Part shown: positions 25,760 to 37,476 of the stretch, piece by piece
How positions within the stretch are numbered: the stretch's first letter is position 1
Layout of the letters: each line of letters begins with the position of its first letter
NCBI RefSeq assembly: GCF_019578655.1
Contig: NC_063264.1
Location: 19,704,429 to 19,768,428 of the forward strand
Length of the DNA stretch: 64,000 bases
Source of the DNA: Ricinus communis
Lineage: Eukaryota > Streptophyta > Magnoliopsida > Malpighiales > Euphorbiaceae
Reading direction: 5' to 3'
Translations under genes and position numbers: made by a program
The notes under the pieces: model-generated
Database searches by the model: none
What the model saw: the letters and a program-made list of their open reading frames with translations, nothing else
Told to the model about the DNA's origin: nothing

Positions 25760-26259
25760 NNNNNNNNNNNNNNNNNNNNNNNNNNNNNNNNNNNNNNNNN
25801 NNNNNNNNNNNNNNNNNNNNNNNNNNNNNNNNNNNNNNNNNNNNNNNNNNNNNNNNNNNNNNNNNNNNNNNNNNNNNNNNNNNNNNNNNNNNNNNNNNNN
25901 NNNNNNNNNNNNNNNNNNNNNNNNNNNNNNNNNNNNNNNNNNNNNNNNNNNNNNNNNNNNNNNNNNNNNNNNNNNNNNNNNNNNNNNNNNNNNNNNNNNN
26001 NNNNNNNNNNNNNNNNNNNNNNNNNNNNNNNNNNNNNNNNNNNNNNNNNNNNNNNNNNNNNNNNNNNNNNNNNNNNNNNNNNNNNNNNNNNNNNNNNNNN
26101 NNNNNNNNNNNNNNNNNNNNNNNNNNNNNNNNNNNNNNNNNNNNNNNNNNNNNNNNNNNNNNNNNNNNNNNNNNNNNNNNNNNNNNNNNNNNNNNNNNNN
26201 NNNNNNNNNNNNNNNNNNNNNNNNNNNNNNNNNNNNNNNNNNNNNNNNNNNNNNNNNNN
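25760..26259. other. Assembly gap, exactly 500 N
   Basis: Five hundred consecutive N, a round number typical of a gap of unknown size. The satellite is on opposite strands on the two sides, so the gap hides the orientation switch or marks a scaffolding join. Confidence 0.98.
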
Positions 26260-29200
26260 TTTATTTTCTTATATCGATAAATGTACCTTTTTACTTGTTT
26301 ATTTTCTCATATTCTAAAATTATCCCATTTAAGGGGTTGTTTTCTCATACTCACAAATATACCAAAATTACAGGGTTATTTTCTCCGATCGATAAATATC
26401 CCGATATTACGGGGTTGTTTTCTAGTATTTATAAATATACCCCTCTTACGGGGTTGTTTTCTCATATTAAAAAATTTACCACTTCTAACGAGGCTGTTTT
26501 CTCAGACTTGCAATTATACTACTTTTATGGGGTTGTTTTCTCATATTCATAAATATACACGTTTTACGTGGTTATTTTCTTATATTGATCAACATACCAC
26601 TTTTACGGGGTCGTTTTCTCATAATAAATTATTAGCACTATTATGGGTTTGTTTTCTCAAAATCATAAATATACACGTATTACGGGGTTATTTTCTTATA
26701 TCGACAAATATAACCCTTTTACAGGGGATATTTTCTCATATTATAAAATTAATCCATTTAAGGAGTCGTTTTCTCTTACTCACAAATATAACAACGGGGT
26801 TATTTTCTCCAATTGATAAATATCCCCGTATTACGGGGTTTTTTTCTAATATTTATAGATATATGCCTCTTACGGGGTTATTTTCTCGTATTAATAAATT
26901 TTTCCCTTCTAACGATACTGTTTTCTCAGACTCGCAATTACACTACTTTTACGGGGTTGATTTTTCATATTCATAAATATACTCGTTTACGAGGTTATTT
27001 TCTTATATTGATAAATATACAACTTTTACAGGGTCGTTTTCTCATAATAAATTATTAGCACTATTATGGGGTTGTTTTCTCAAATTCATAAATATATACG
27101 TTTTGCGAGGTTATTTTCTTATATCGATAAATATACCCCTTTTACGGAGTTATTTTCTCATATTCTAAAATTACCCCATTTAAGGGGTTATTTTCTCATA
27201 CTCACAAATATACCAATATTACGGGGTTATTTTCTCCAATTGATAAATATCCCCGTATTACGGGATTGTTTTCTGAAATTAAAAATTTACCCCTTCTAAC
27301 GAGGATGTTTTCTAAGACTTGCACCAAGATTACTTTACGGGTTGTTTTCTCATATTAAAAAATTTACCCCTTCTAACGAGGCTATTTTCTCAGACTCGCA
27401 ATTCACTACTTTTACGATGTTGTTTTCTCATATTCATAAATATACACGTTTTACGAGGTTATTTTCTAATGTTGATAAATATACTACTTTTACAGGATCG
27501 TTTTCTCATAATAAATTTATAGCACTATTATGGGGTTGTTTTCCCAAATTCATAAATATACAAGTTTTACAGGGCTATTTTCTTATATCGACAAACATAA
27601 CCTTTTTACGGGGTTATTTTTTCATATTATAGAATTAATTCATTTAAGGGGTCATTTTTGAATACTCACAAATGTACCAAAATTACGGGGTTATTTTCAC
27701 GGATTGATAAATATTAGTGTATTATGGTGTTGTTTTCTAATATTTATAGATATACCCCTCTTATAGGGTTGCTTTCTCAAATTCTAAAATTAACCCATTG
27801 AAGGGGTTGTTTTCTCATACTCACAATTATACCAAAATTACGAGGTTGTTATCTAATATTTATAGATACACACCTCTTACGGTGTTATTTTCTCATATTA
27901 GAAAATTTACCCCTTCTAACGAGGCTGTTTTCGGAGACTCGCAATTATACTACTTTTACAGGGTTGTTTTCTTAGATTCATAAATATACACGCTTTACGA
28001 GGTTATTTTCTTATATTGATAAATATACCACTTTTACAGGGTTTTTTCTCATAATAAATTATTAGCACTATTATGGGTTTCTTTTCTCAAATTCATAAAT
28101 ATACACGTTTTACGAGGTTGTTCTCTTGTATCGACAAATATACCACTTTTATGGGATTATTTTCTGATATTATAAAATTAATCCATTTAAGGGGTCGTTT
28201 TCTCATACTAACAAATATACCAAAATTACGGGATTATTTTCTCCGATTGAAATATCTCCGTATTATGGGGTTGTTTTCTAGTATTTATAAATATACCCCT
28301 CTTACAAGGTTCTTTTCTCAAATTAACAAATTTACCACTTCTAACGGGCTGTTTTTTCAGACTCGCAATTATACTACTTTTACGGGGTTTTTCTCTCATA
28401 TTAATAAACGTACACGTTTTACAAGGTTATTTTCTTATATTTATAAATATACCACTTTTACGGGGTTGTTTTCTCATAATAAATTATTAACACTATTATG
28501 AGGTTGTTTTCTCAAATTCATAAATACATGTTTTATTTAGGCTTATTTTGTTATATCGACAACATAATCCCTTTACGAGGTTATTTTCTCATATTCTAAA
28601 ATTACCCCATTTAAGGGGTTGTTTTCTCATACTCAGAAATGTACCAATATTACGTGGTTATTCTCTCCGGTTGATAAATATCCCCGTATTATGGGGTTTT
28701 TTTTTATATGAAAAGATTTACCCCTTCTAACGAGGCTGTTTTCTCAAACTCGCAATTACACTACATTTTTGGTACTGTTTTCTCATATTCATAAATATAA
28801 ACGTTCTACGAGGTTATTTTCTTATATTGATAAATATACCACTTTTACAGGTTTATTTTCTCATAATAAATTATTAGCACTATTATGGGGTTGCTTTCTC
28901 AAATTCATAAATATACACGTATTACGGGGTTAATTTCTTATATCGACAAATATAACCCTTTTACGGGGTTATTTTCTCATTTTATAAAATTAATCCATTT
29001 AAGGGGTCATTTTCTCATACTTACAAATATACCAAAATTACGGGGTTATTTTTTTCGATTGATAAATATCCCGTATTACGGAGTTGTTTTCTAATATTTA
29101 TAAATATACCCCTCTTACGGGGTTATTTTCTCATATTAAAAAATTTACACCTAACGAGGCTGTTTTATCAGACTCGCAATTACACTACTTTTACGGTGTT

Positions 29201-32200
29201 GTTTTTCATATTCATAAATACACACGTTTTACGAGGTTATTTTCTAAGATTGATAAATATACAAGTTTTACGGGGTTATTCTCTTATATTGATAAATATA
29301 CCACATTTACGGGGTCGTTCTCTCATAATAGATTATTAGCACTATTATGGGGTTGTCTTCTCAAATTCACAAATATGGACGTTTTACGGCGTTATTTTCT
29401 TATATCGCCAAATATAACCCTTTTACGGGGTTATTTTCTCATATTATATAATTAATCCATCTAAGGGGTCGTCTTCTCATATTCACAAATATACCAAAAT
29501 TACGGAGTTATTTTCTCTAATTGATAAATATCCCGACACGGGTTGTTTTCTAATATTTATAGATATATCCCTCTTACGGGGTTGTTTTCTCATATTAAAA
29601 GATGTACCACTTCTAATCTGAGCCTGCTTTCACGACTCAATTACACTACTTTTACGGGTTGTTTTCTCGATTCATGAATATACACGTTTTATGAGGTTTT
29701 TTTCTTATATTGATAAATATACCTGTTTTACGGGGTCGTTTTCTTAGAAAACATTATTAGCACTATTATGGGGTTGTTTTTTCAAATTCATAAATATACA
29801 CGTTTTACGAAATTATTTTCTTATATCGACAAATATACCCCTTTTACGGGGTTATTTTCTCATATTCTAAATTACCTCATTTAAGGAGTTGTTTACTCAT
29901 ACTCATAAATATACCAAAATTAGGGGGTTATGTTCTCCGATTGATAAATATTCCCGTATTACGGGATTGTTTTCTAATATTTATAGATATATTCCTCTTA
30001 CGGGGATATTTTTTCTTATTAATAGATTTACCCCTTCTAACGAGGTTGTTTTCTTATACTCACAATTACACTACTTTTACGGGGTTGTTTCCTCAGATTC
30101 ATAAATATACACGTTTTATGAGGTTATTTTCTTATATTGATAAATATACCACTTTTACGGGGTAGTTTTCTCATAATAAATTACTAGCACTATTATGAAG
30201 TTGTTTTCTCAAATTCATAAATATACACATTTTATGAGGTTATTTTCTTACATCAACCAATATACCCCTTTTACGGAGTTATTTTCTCAAATTCTAAAAT
30301 TACCGCATTTAAAGGGTTGTTTTCTCATACTCACCAATATACTAAAATTTCAGAGTTATTTTCTCCAATTGATAAATATCCCTGTATTACGGGGTTATTT
30401 TCTCATATTAAAAAATTTACCCCCTCTAACGTGGCTGTTTTCTAAGACTTGCAATTCACTACTTTTACGTGGTTGTTTTCTCATATTAAAAAATTTACAC
30501 CTTCTAATGAGGCTGTTTTCTCAGACTTGTAATTACACTATTTTTACGGGGTTGTTTTTAGATTCATAAATATATACATTTTACGAGGTTAATTTCTTAG
30601 ATTGATAAATATACAAGTTTTACGGGGTTATTTTCTTAAATTGATAAATATACCACTTTTACGGGGTCATTCTCTCATAATAGATTATTAGCACTATTAT
30701 AGGGTTGTCATCTCAAATTCATAAATATACACGTATTACGGCTTTATTTTCTTATATCGACAAATATAACCCTTTTACGGGGTTATTTTCTCATATTATA
30801 AAATTAATCCATTTAAGGGGTCGTTTTCTCATACTCACAAATATACCAAAATTACGGAGTCATTTTCTCTGATTGATATATATCCCATTGTTACGGGGTT
30901 GTTTTCTAATATTTATAGATATACCCCCTCTTACAGGGTTGTTTTCTAAAATTTAAAAATATACATGTTTTACGAGGTTATTTATACCACTATTATGGGG
31001 TTGTCTTCTCAAATTCATAAATATGCACATTTTACGGGGTTATTTTCTTATATCGACAAATATATACCCCTTTATTTTTAAGTTATTTCTCATATTCTAA
31101 ATTACCTCATTTAAGGGGTTGTTTACTCATACTCATAAATATACCAAAATTACGGGGTTATTTTCTCCAATTGATAAATATCCCCATAGTACGGGGTTGT
31201 TTTGTCATATTAAAAAATTTACCCCTTTTAACGAGGTTTTTTCTAAGACTTGCAATTCACTACTTTTACGGGTTTTTTTTTCTCATATTAAAAAATTTAC
31301 CCTTTAACGAGGCTGTTTTCTCACACTCGCAATTCAGTACTTTTACAGTGTTGTTTTCTCAAATTCATAAATATACACGTTTTTACGAGGTTATTTTCTT
31401 ATATTGATAAATATACCACTTTTACGAGGTCGTTTTCTCATAATAAATTATTAGCACTATTATGGGGTTGTTTTCTCAAATTCATAAATATACACGTATT
31501 ACGGGGTTATTTTCTTATATCGACAAATATAACCCTTTTACGGGATTGTTTTCTCATGTTATAAAATTAATCCATTTAAGGGGTAGTTTTCTCTTACTCA
31601 CAAATATAACAAAATTACGGGGTTATTTTCTCTGATTGATAAATATTCCTGTATTACCAGGTTATTTTCTAATATTTATAGATATATCCCTCTTACAGGG
31701 TTATTTTCTCGTATTAATAAATTTCTCCCTTCTAACGAGGCTGTTTTCTCAGACTCACAATTGCACTACTTTTACGGGGTTGATTTTTCATATTCATAAA
31801 TATACTCGTTTACGAGGTTATTTTCTTACATTGATAAATATACCACTTTTACGGGGTCGTTTTCTCATAATAAATTATTAGCCCTATTATGGAGTTGTTT
31901 TCTCAAATTTATAAATATACACATTTTACGAGGTTATTTTCTTACATCGATAAATATACCCCTTTTACGGAGTTATTTTCTCATATTCTAAAATTACCCC
32001 ATTTAAGGGGTTGTTTTCTCACACTCACAAATATACCAAAATTTCGGGGTTATTTTCTCCAATTGATAAATATCCCCGTATTACGTGGTTTTTTTCTCAT
32101 ATTTAAATATTTACCCCTTCTAACGAGGTTGTTTTCTAAGACTTGTAATTCACTACTTTTACGGTGTTGTTTTCTCATATTAAAAAATTTACCCTTTCTA

Positions 32201-32557
32201 ACAAGGTTGTTTTGTCAGACTCGCAATTCACTACTTTTACGGTGTTATTTTCTCAGATTCATAAATATACACATTTTACGAGGTTATTTACTTATATTGA
32301 TAAATGTACTACTTTTACAGGGTCGTTTTCTCATAATAAATTTTTAGCACTACTATGGAGTTGTTTACTCAAATTCATAAATATATAAGTTTTACGGGGT
32401 TATTTTCTTATATAGACAAATATAACCCTTTTACGAGATCATTTTGTTATATTGTAAAATTAATACATTTAAGGGGTCATTTTTTATACTCACAAATATA
32501 CCAAAATTACGGGGTTATTTTCTCCGATTGATAAATATCACCGTATTACGGGGTTCT
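26260..32557 (-). repeat. 39-bp satellite array, inverted orientation, block 2a
   Basis: The same monomers are now seen as reverse complement (GGGGTTGTTTTCT on top). The spacing of the TTAGCACTATTATGG monomer is about 420-430 bp in intact units (for example 29335, 29755, 30185; 31445, 31875). Open frames lie on the top strand, mirroring block 1. The part from about 28800 to 32165 is a copy of the DNA flanking the solo LTR (48240-54486). No gene was seen. Confidence 0.95.
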
Positions 32558-33414
32558 TGATATGAATCAAGGCTGCCATAAGATTCCATTGAAAAGGCAT
32601 GCCCCAAAAGGCCCAAAATGGAAATGCAACTCATGCATGAAAACAAGAATCCAACCTTATAATGAAGCATTCGGTCCATTTTGAAGAATAAAAGCCATTC
32701 AGCTATGATTAGGCCTTTGGGCTTAATTCATATTTATATGGGTTCTTATCTTTTGGGTTTTAGCTTAAGTAATTGTTTTAGTTTATTTTTATTTAATTAA
32801 GGATTATTTTATTAGGTGTGAGTTATATGTGTGTTGTGTTGAGTTACAAATGAGTGCACATGTTTAGTTGTCATTTGGGAGTTACAAAATGAGGGCCATC
32901 AATGTAAAAAACAGCCATTTTTAATGAGTTTTAAGGGGAATTAAAGGGAAAACGTGGGAAAGCTTAAAAGACATCTATTTAGGTTCTTTGTCTTGTTTTG
33001 GCTATAAATATCAAAGCCAAATTCATTTGTAAAGAATAGAATTTTCGAATAATAATCTTTATTTTCTCTTTGTAAGTGTTTTTGCTTAAGTTCGTGCATG
33101 AACTTTGAACTGAGTGTTTTTGCTTAACTTCTTCCATGAACTTTGAACTTATCAAACTATTTTTAGTTTGTGGCGTTCTCTAATCAAAATCTTGTGTTTG
33201 ATTCATAACTTATCAAATCATACTTGGTTTGTGGCGTTTGGAGTTGAATTCAAGTGCTAGTTTCATTGTTGGAACTAGTTTTTCCTATCTTCACTTGAGG
33301 AGATCCTTGGGTTTTGGAATCATCTTGTTTGGAGGGTGTTTTCTTGCATTCCATATGTATCATAACTCATTAGTTATTGGGGTGTGTGGTTGCTAAGATG
33401 ATGATTTCCTATCA
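32558..33414 (+). repeat. LTR A of the composite element (857 bp)
   Basis: It starts TGATA and ends TATCA, a perfect terminal inverted repeat. A TATA box (GCTATAAATA, about 33001-33010) lies in it. The LTR also encodes, at its start, the C-terminal part of the internal reading frame, as seen at the downstream LTRs. Confidence 0.88.
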
Positions 33415-33416
33415 TT

Positions 33417-33428
33417 TGGTATCAAAGC
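33417..33428 (+). other. Primer-binding site, first copy
   Basis: TGGTATCAAAGC follows LTR A after two T. It differs by one base from the primer site of the CRM-like element. Confidence 0.88.
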
Positions 33429-33725
33429 TTGCTTCAAGTTGAGGTTTGCTTATATTTGTGTTTTTTGTGTTATTAAAGTTTCTCATCTTCTCTACGTTTT
33501 TTTTTAGTGTCGAATTCTTCTTTTTCAATTTTTCCTTCTAAGTACTCTCTGTTTTAAATTTACACCTTTATGTTCACTAAATAAATGTTTGTTTTCCCTT
33601 CTTGTTAATCTCTTTATGTAGTTTTTTTCCTTCAAATTTCGTATCATATCTTTTATTATTTCCTTCAAACTTCTTTGTGGTTCTTTATTTTTATCTTTAT
33701 TTCATCCATAGACACAAAAAAAAGA

Positions 33726-34538
33726 ATGTTTCATGAAGTCGAGTTCATTAGACAATGTCGAATCTTCGTTATCAATCTTATGATAAGATGTGGGGTCAAA
33801 GAAATGATCGCAGAAAACCGTAGACAAATTTTTTATTCTTCTAAATCTAAACCTAAGAGGTTAGATAGACAACTAAGTCAAGCTTTTGTTGATGAATTGT
33901 CCAAGGAGAACAAATCTTTAAGAATCGGTCTTGAAGCATTTAAGCATGAGCTTGAAGAGTTCAAGATATTGACTAATAGCTTTCTTAAGCATCTTAAAGA
34001 TAAACCCGATTCTAAACCATCATTAAAGACTAACATCGATGATGTAAAGGAGGTAAATTGCTCTACTGAAGTCAATGTAGATTTTGAAGACTTGATAAAT
34101 GGAGATGGCAAGAAAGACAATGACTTGCTACCTTTGAATGAATTCAATAATGAAGAGTTTGTCAACGATGGAGTAGCAATGGTTCGATTAGCGAAGGATG
34201 AAAGAGGTCTGTTTGATGAAATTGAGCCTTTTGAGCATGTTGAATTTATTGGTACTAAAAATATTATTTGTTCTAAAGTTCCTCTAATCAATATTGCAAA
34301 GGAATTGCAGGTTGATGATGGCATTCTATTACCATTTGATATTATATGTTTATTTCTTTCGCAATATTTAGGCAAAATTCGAGGACGAATTTTCTTCCAA
34401 GAAAGGGGGAATGATATGAATCAAGGCTGCCATGAGATTCCATTGAAAAGGCATGCACCAAAAGGCCCAAAATGGAAATGCAACTCATGCATGAAAACAA
34501 GAATCCAACCTTATAATGAAGCATTCGGTCCATTTTGA
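33726..34538 (+). CDS. Gag-like coiled-coil protein of the non-autonomous element, copy 1
   Basis: The frame starts MFHEVEFIRQC; the leader of about 300 bp (33429-33725) before it is T-rich and non-coding. It has 270 residues: a basic segment at 38-49 (SKSKPKRLDRQ), a heptad-like Leu/Glu/Lys stretch at about 50-92, then an acidic region. It ends in FQERGND, across the polypurine tract, and 42 residues inside LTR B (CNSC motif: KWKCNSCMKT). Compared with copy 2, residues about 13-32 are read in another frame because a one-base loss is compensated by a two-base loss. No protease, RT or integrase motif is present. A structural or RNA-packaging role is inference from position; I do not recognise the family. 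Confidence 0.6.
   Translation: MFHEVEFIRQCRIFVINLMIRCGVKEMIAENRRQIFYSSKSKPKRLDRQLSQAFVDELSKENKSLRIGLEAFKHELEEFKILTNSFLKHLKDKPDSKPSLKTNIDDVKEVNCSTEVNVDFEDLINGDGKKDNDLLPLNEFNNEEFVNDGVAMVRLAKDERGLFDEIEPFEHVEFIGTKNIICSKVPLINIAKELQVDDGILLPFDIICLFLSQYLGKIRGRIFFQERGNDMNQGCHEIPLKRHAPKGPKWKCNSCMKTRIQPYNEAFGPF
34399..34411 (+). other. Polypurine tract, first copy
   Basis: AAGAAAGGGGGAA just before LTR B. It is identical to the tract of the CRM-like element (14631-14643). A second copy lies at 36258-36270 before LTR C. Confidence 0.85.
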
Positions 34539-35269
34539 AGAATAAAAGCCATTCAGCTATGATTAGGCCTTTGGGCTTAATTCATATTTATATGGGTTCT
34601 TATCTTTTGGGTTTTAGCTTAAGTAATTGTTTTAGTTTATTTTTATTTAATTAAGGATTATTTTATTAGGTGTGAGTTATATGTGTGTTGTGTTGAGTTA
34701 CAAATGAGTGCACATGTTTAGTTGTCATTTGGGAGTTACAAAATGAGGGCCATCAATGTAAAAAACAGCCATTTTTAATGAGTTTTAAGGGGAATTAAAG
34801 GGAAAACGTGGGAAAGCTTAAAAGACATCTATTTAGGTTTCTTTGTCTTGTTTTGGCTATAAATATCAAAGCCAAATTCATTTGTAAAGAATAGAATTTT
34901 TGAATAATAATCTTTATTTTCTCTTTGTAAGTGTTTTTGCTTAAGTTTGTGCATGAACTTTGAACTGAGTGTTTTTGCTTAACTACTTGCATGAACTTTG
35001 AACTTATCAAACTATTTTTAGTTTGTGGCGTTCTCTAATCAAAATCTTGTGTTTGATTCATAACTTATCAAGTCATACTTGGTTTGTGGCGTTTGGAGTT
35101 GAATTCAAGTGCTAGTTTCATTGTTGGAACTAGTTTTTCCTATCTTCACTTGAGGAGATCCTTGGGTTTTGGAATCATCTTGTTTGGAGGGTGTTTTCTT
35201 GCATTCCATATGTATCATAACTCATTAGTTATTGGGGTGTGTGGTTGCTAAGATGATGATTTCCTATCA
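34412..35269 (+). repeat. LTR B of the composite element (858 bp)
   Basis: Starts TGATATGAATC, ends CCTATCA. It is nearly identical to LTR A (about ten differences, hand count). It serves both as 3' LTR of the first and 5' LTR of the second tandem copy. TATA box near 34858-34866. Confidence 0.88.
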
Positions 35270-35271
35270 TT

Positions 35272-35283
35272 TGGTATCAAAGC
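35272..35283 (+). other. Primer-binding site, second copy
   Basis: TGGTATCAAAGC follows LTR B after two T, followed by the same T-rich leader (35284-35582) as in the first copy. Confidence 0.88.
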
Positions 35284-35582
35284 TTGCTTCAAGTTGAGGT
35301 TTGCTTATATTTGTGTTTTTTGTGTTATTAATGTTTCTCATCTTCTCTACGTTTATTTTTAGTGTCGAATTCTTCTTTTTCAATTTTTCCTTCTAAGTAC
35401 TCTCTGTTTTAAATTTACACCTTTATGTTCACTAAATAAATGTTTGTTTTCCCTTCTTGTTAATCTCTTTATGTAGTTTTTTTTCCTTCAAATTTCGTAT
35501 CATATCTTTTATTATTTCCTTCAAACTTCTTTGTGGTTCTTTATTTTTATCTTTATTTCATCCATAGACACAAAAAAAAAGA

Positions 35583-36397
35583 ATGTTTCATGAAGCTGAG
35601 TTCATTAGACAATGTCGAAATCTTCGTTATCAATCTTATGATAAGATGTGGGGTCAAAGAAATGATCGTTATGAAAACTGTAGACAAATTTTTTATTCTT
35701 CTAAATCTAAACCTAAGAGGTTAGATAGACAACTAAGTCAAGCTTTTGTTGATGAATTGTCCAAGGAGAACAAATCTTTAAGAATCGGTCTTGAAGCATT
35801 TAAGCATGAGCTTGAAGAGTTCAAGATATTGACTAATAGCTTTCTTAAGCATCTTAAAGATAAACCCGATTCTAAACCATCATTAAAGACTAACATCGAT
35901 GATGTAAAGGAGGTAAATTGCTCTACTGAAGTCAATGTAGATTTTGAAGACTTGATAAATGGAGATGGCAAGAAAGACAATGACTTGCTACCTTTGAATG
36001 AATTCAATAATGAAGAGTTTGTCAACGATGGAGTGGCAATGGTTCGATTAGCGAAGGATGAAAGAGTTCATTTGATGAAATTGAGCCTTTTGAGCATGTT
36101 GAATTTATTGGTACTAAAAATATTATTTGTTCTAAAGTTCCTCTAATCAATATTGCAAAGGAATTGCAGGTTGATGATGGCATTCTATTACCATTTGATA
36201 TTATATGTTTATTTCTTTCGCAATATTTAGGCAAAATTCGAGGACGAATTTTCTTCCAAGAAAGGGGGAATGATATGAATCAAGGCTGCCATGAGATTCC
36301 ATTGAAAAGGCATGCCCCAAAAGGCCCAAAATGGAAATGCAACTCATGCATGAAAACAAGAATCCAACCTTATAATGAAGCATTCGGTCCATTTTGA
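35583..36397 (+). pseudogene. Gag-like protein of the non-autonomous element, copy 2 (frameshifted)
   Basis: This copy keeps what looks like the original N-terminus (MFHEAEFIRQCRNLRYQSYD), then the same basic and coiled-coil parts as copy 1. A one-base loss near 36066 shifts the frame after LAKDER, so the frame stops at 36146. The C-terminal part resumes in another frame (about 36164-36397) and again runs through the polypurine tract into LTR C. Each tandem copy is damaged at a different place, so the family's intact protein must have been encoded elsewhere. Confidence 0.65.
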
Positions 36398-37100
36398 AGA
36401 ATAAAAGCCATTCAGCTATGATTAGGCCTTTAGGCTTAATTCATATTTATATGGGTTCTTATCTTTTGGGTTTTAGCTTAAGTAATTGTTTTAGTTTATT
36501 TTTATTTAATTAAGGATTATTTTATTAGGTGTGAGTTATATGTGTGTTGTGTTGAGTTACAAATGAGTGCACATGTTTAGTTGTCATTTGGGAGTTACAA
36601 AATGAGGGCCATCAATGTAAAAAACAGCCAGTTTTAATGAGTTTTAAGGGGAATTAAAGGGAAAACGTGGGAAAGCTTAAAAGACATCTATTTAGGTTTC
36701 TTTGTCTTGTTTTGGCTATAAATATCAAAGCCAAATTCATTTGTAAAGAATAGAATTTTTGAATGATAATCTTCATTTGTAAAGAATAGAATTTTTGAAT
36801 GATAATCTTTGTTTGCTCTTTGTGAGTGTTTTTGCTTAACTTCTTGCATGAACTTTGAACTTATCAAACTATTTTTAGTTTATGGCGTTCTCTAACCAAA
36901 ATCTTGTGTTTGATTCATAACTTATCAAATCATACTTGGTTTGTTGCGTTTAGAGTTGAATTCAAGTGCTTTCCTATCTTCACTTGAGGAAATCCTTGGG
37001 TTTTGGAATCATCTTGATTGGAGGGTGTTTTCTTGCATTCCATATGTATCATAACTCATTAGTTATTAGGGTGTGTGGTTGCTAAGATGATTTCCTATCA
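36271..37100 (+). repeat. LTR C of the composite element (830 bp, variant subtype)
   Basis: Starts TGATATGAATC and ends CCTATCA followed by TT, as before a primer site, but no primer site follows. It carries a tandem duplication of about 38 bp near 36768-36808 and lacks about 25 bp around 36970. Its R-U5 half has variants shared with inverted LTR D and not with A or B: GAATGATAAT, TTTGCTCTTT, CTCTAACCAAA, CTTGATTGGAGG. Confidence 0.85.
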
Positions 37101-37102
37101 TT

Positions 37103-37474
37103 ACCACTTATGATGGGAATTGTAGGTTTCATCAATTAACTCCCCAATAGCAAAAATACTATGATAAGTTGAATTAGAAGAAAACTAGAAATTACCAATT
37201 TAATCCACAAATTCGGATCGTTCAAAGATTGAAGTAAGAAGATGGATGCTACTTAAACCCTTTACCAACAAGGATAAAGATACTAAGATAGACTTTGAAT
37301 TTCTCTTATGCTACAAACAAGAAAGTTTGATAAATAACAAGAAAACAAAGATTTAAATTTTGACACCACAAGCTAGAATAAAGCTTGATAAGTCGCAAAG
37401 TTCAAGCAAGAAATTAAAGACAAAATTCCTCACAATAAAACTGAAACAAAATTTCATATATCAAATTCAATCAT
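37103..37474 (-). mobile_element. Antisense R-U5 segment of the CRM-like LTR with ACCA at its 5' side
   Basis: On the top strand it reads ACCA-CTTATGATGGGAATTG and continues as reverse complement of 10450 down to 10077 of the CRM-like 5' LTR. One edge is exactly the primer-binding site boundary and the other lies about 25-30 bp below the TATA box, the predicted RNA 5' end. Minus-strand strong-stop cDNA spans just this interval, and ACCA is the expected tRNA 3' end. It sits between the TT after LTR C and the AA before inverted LTR D. Confidence 0.75.
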
Positions 37475-37476
37475 AA

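Noticed and set aside
25755..26552. 265-codon open frame across the N gap
   Set aside because: Most of it is undetermined sequence; the rest is satellite.
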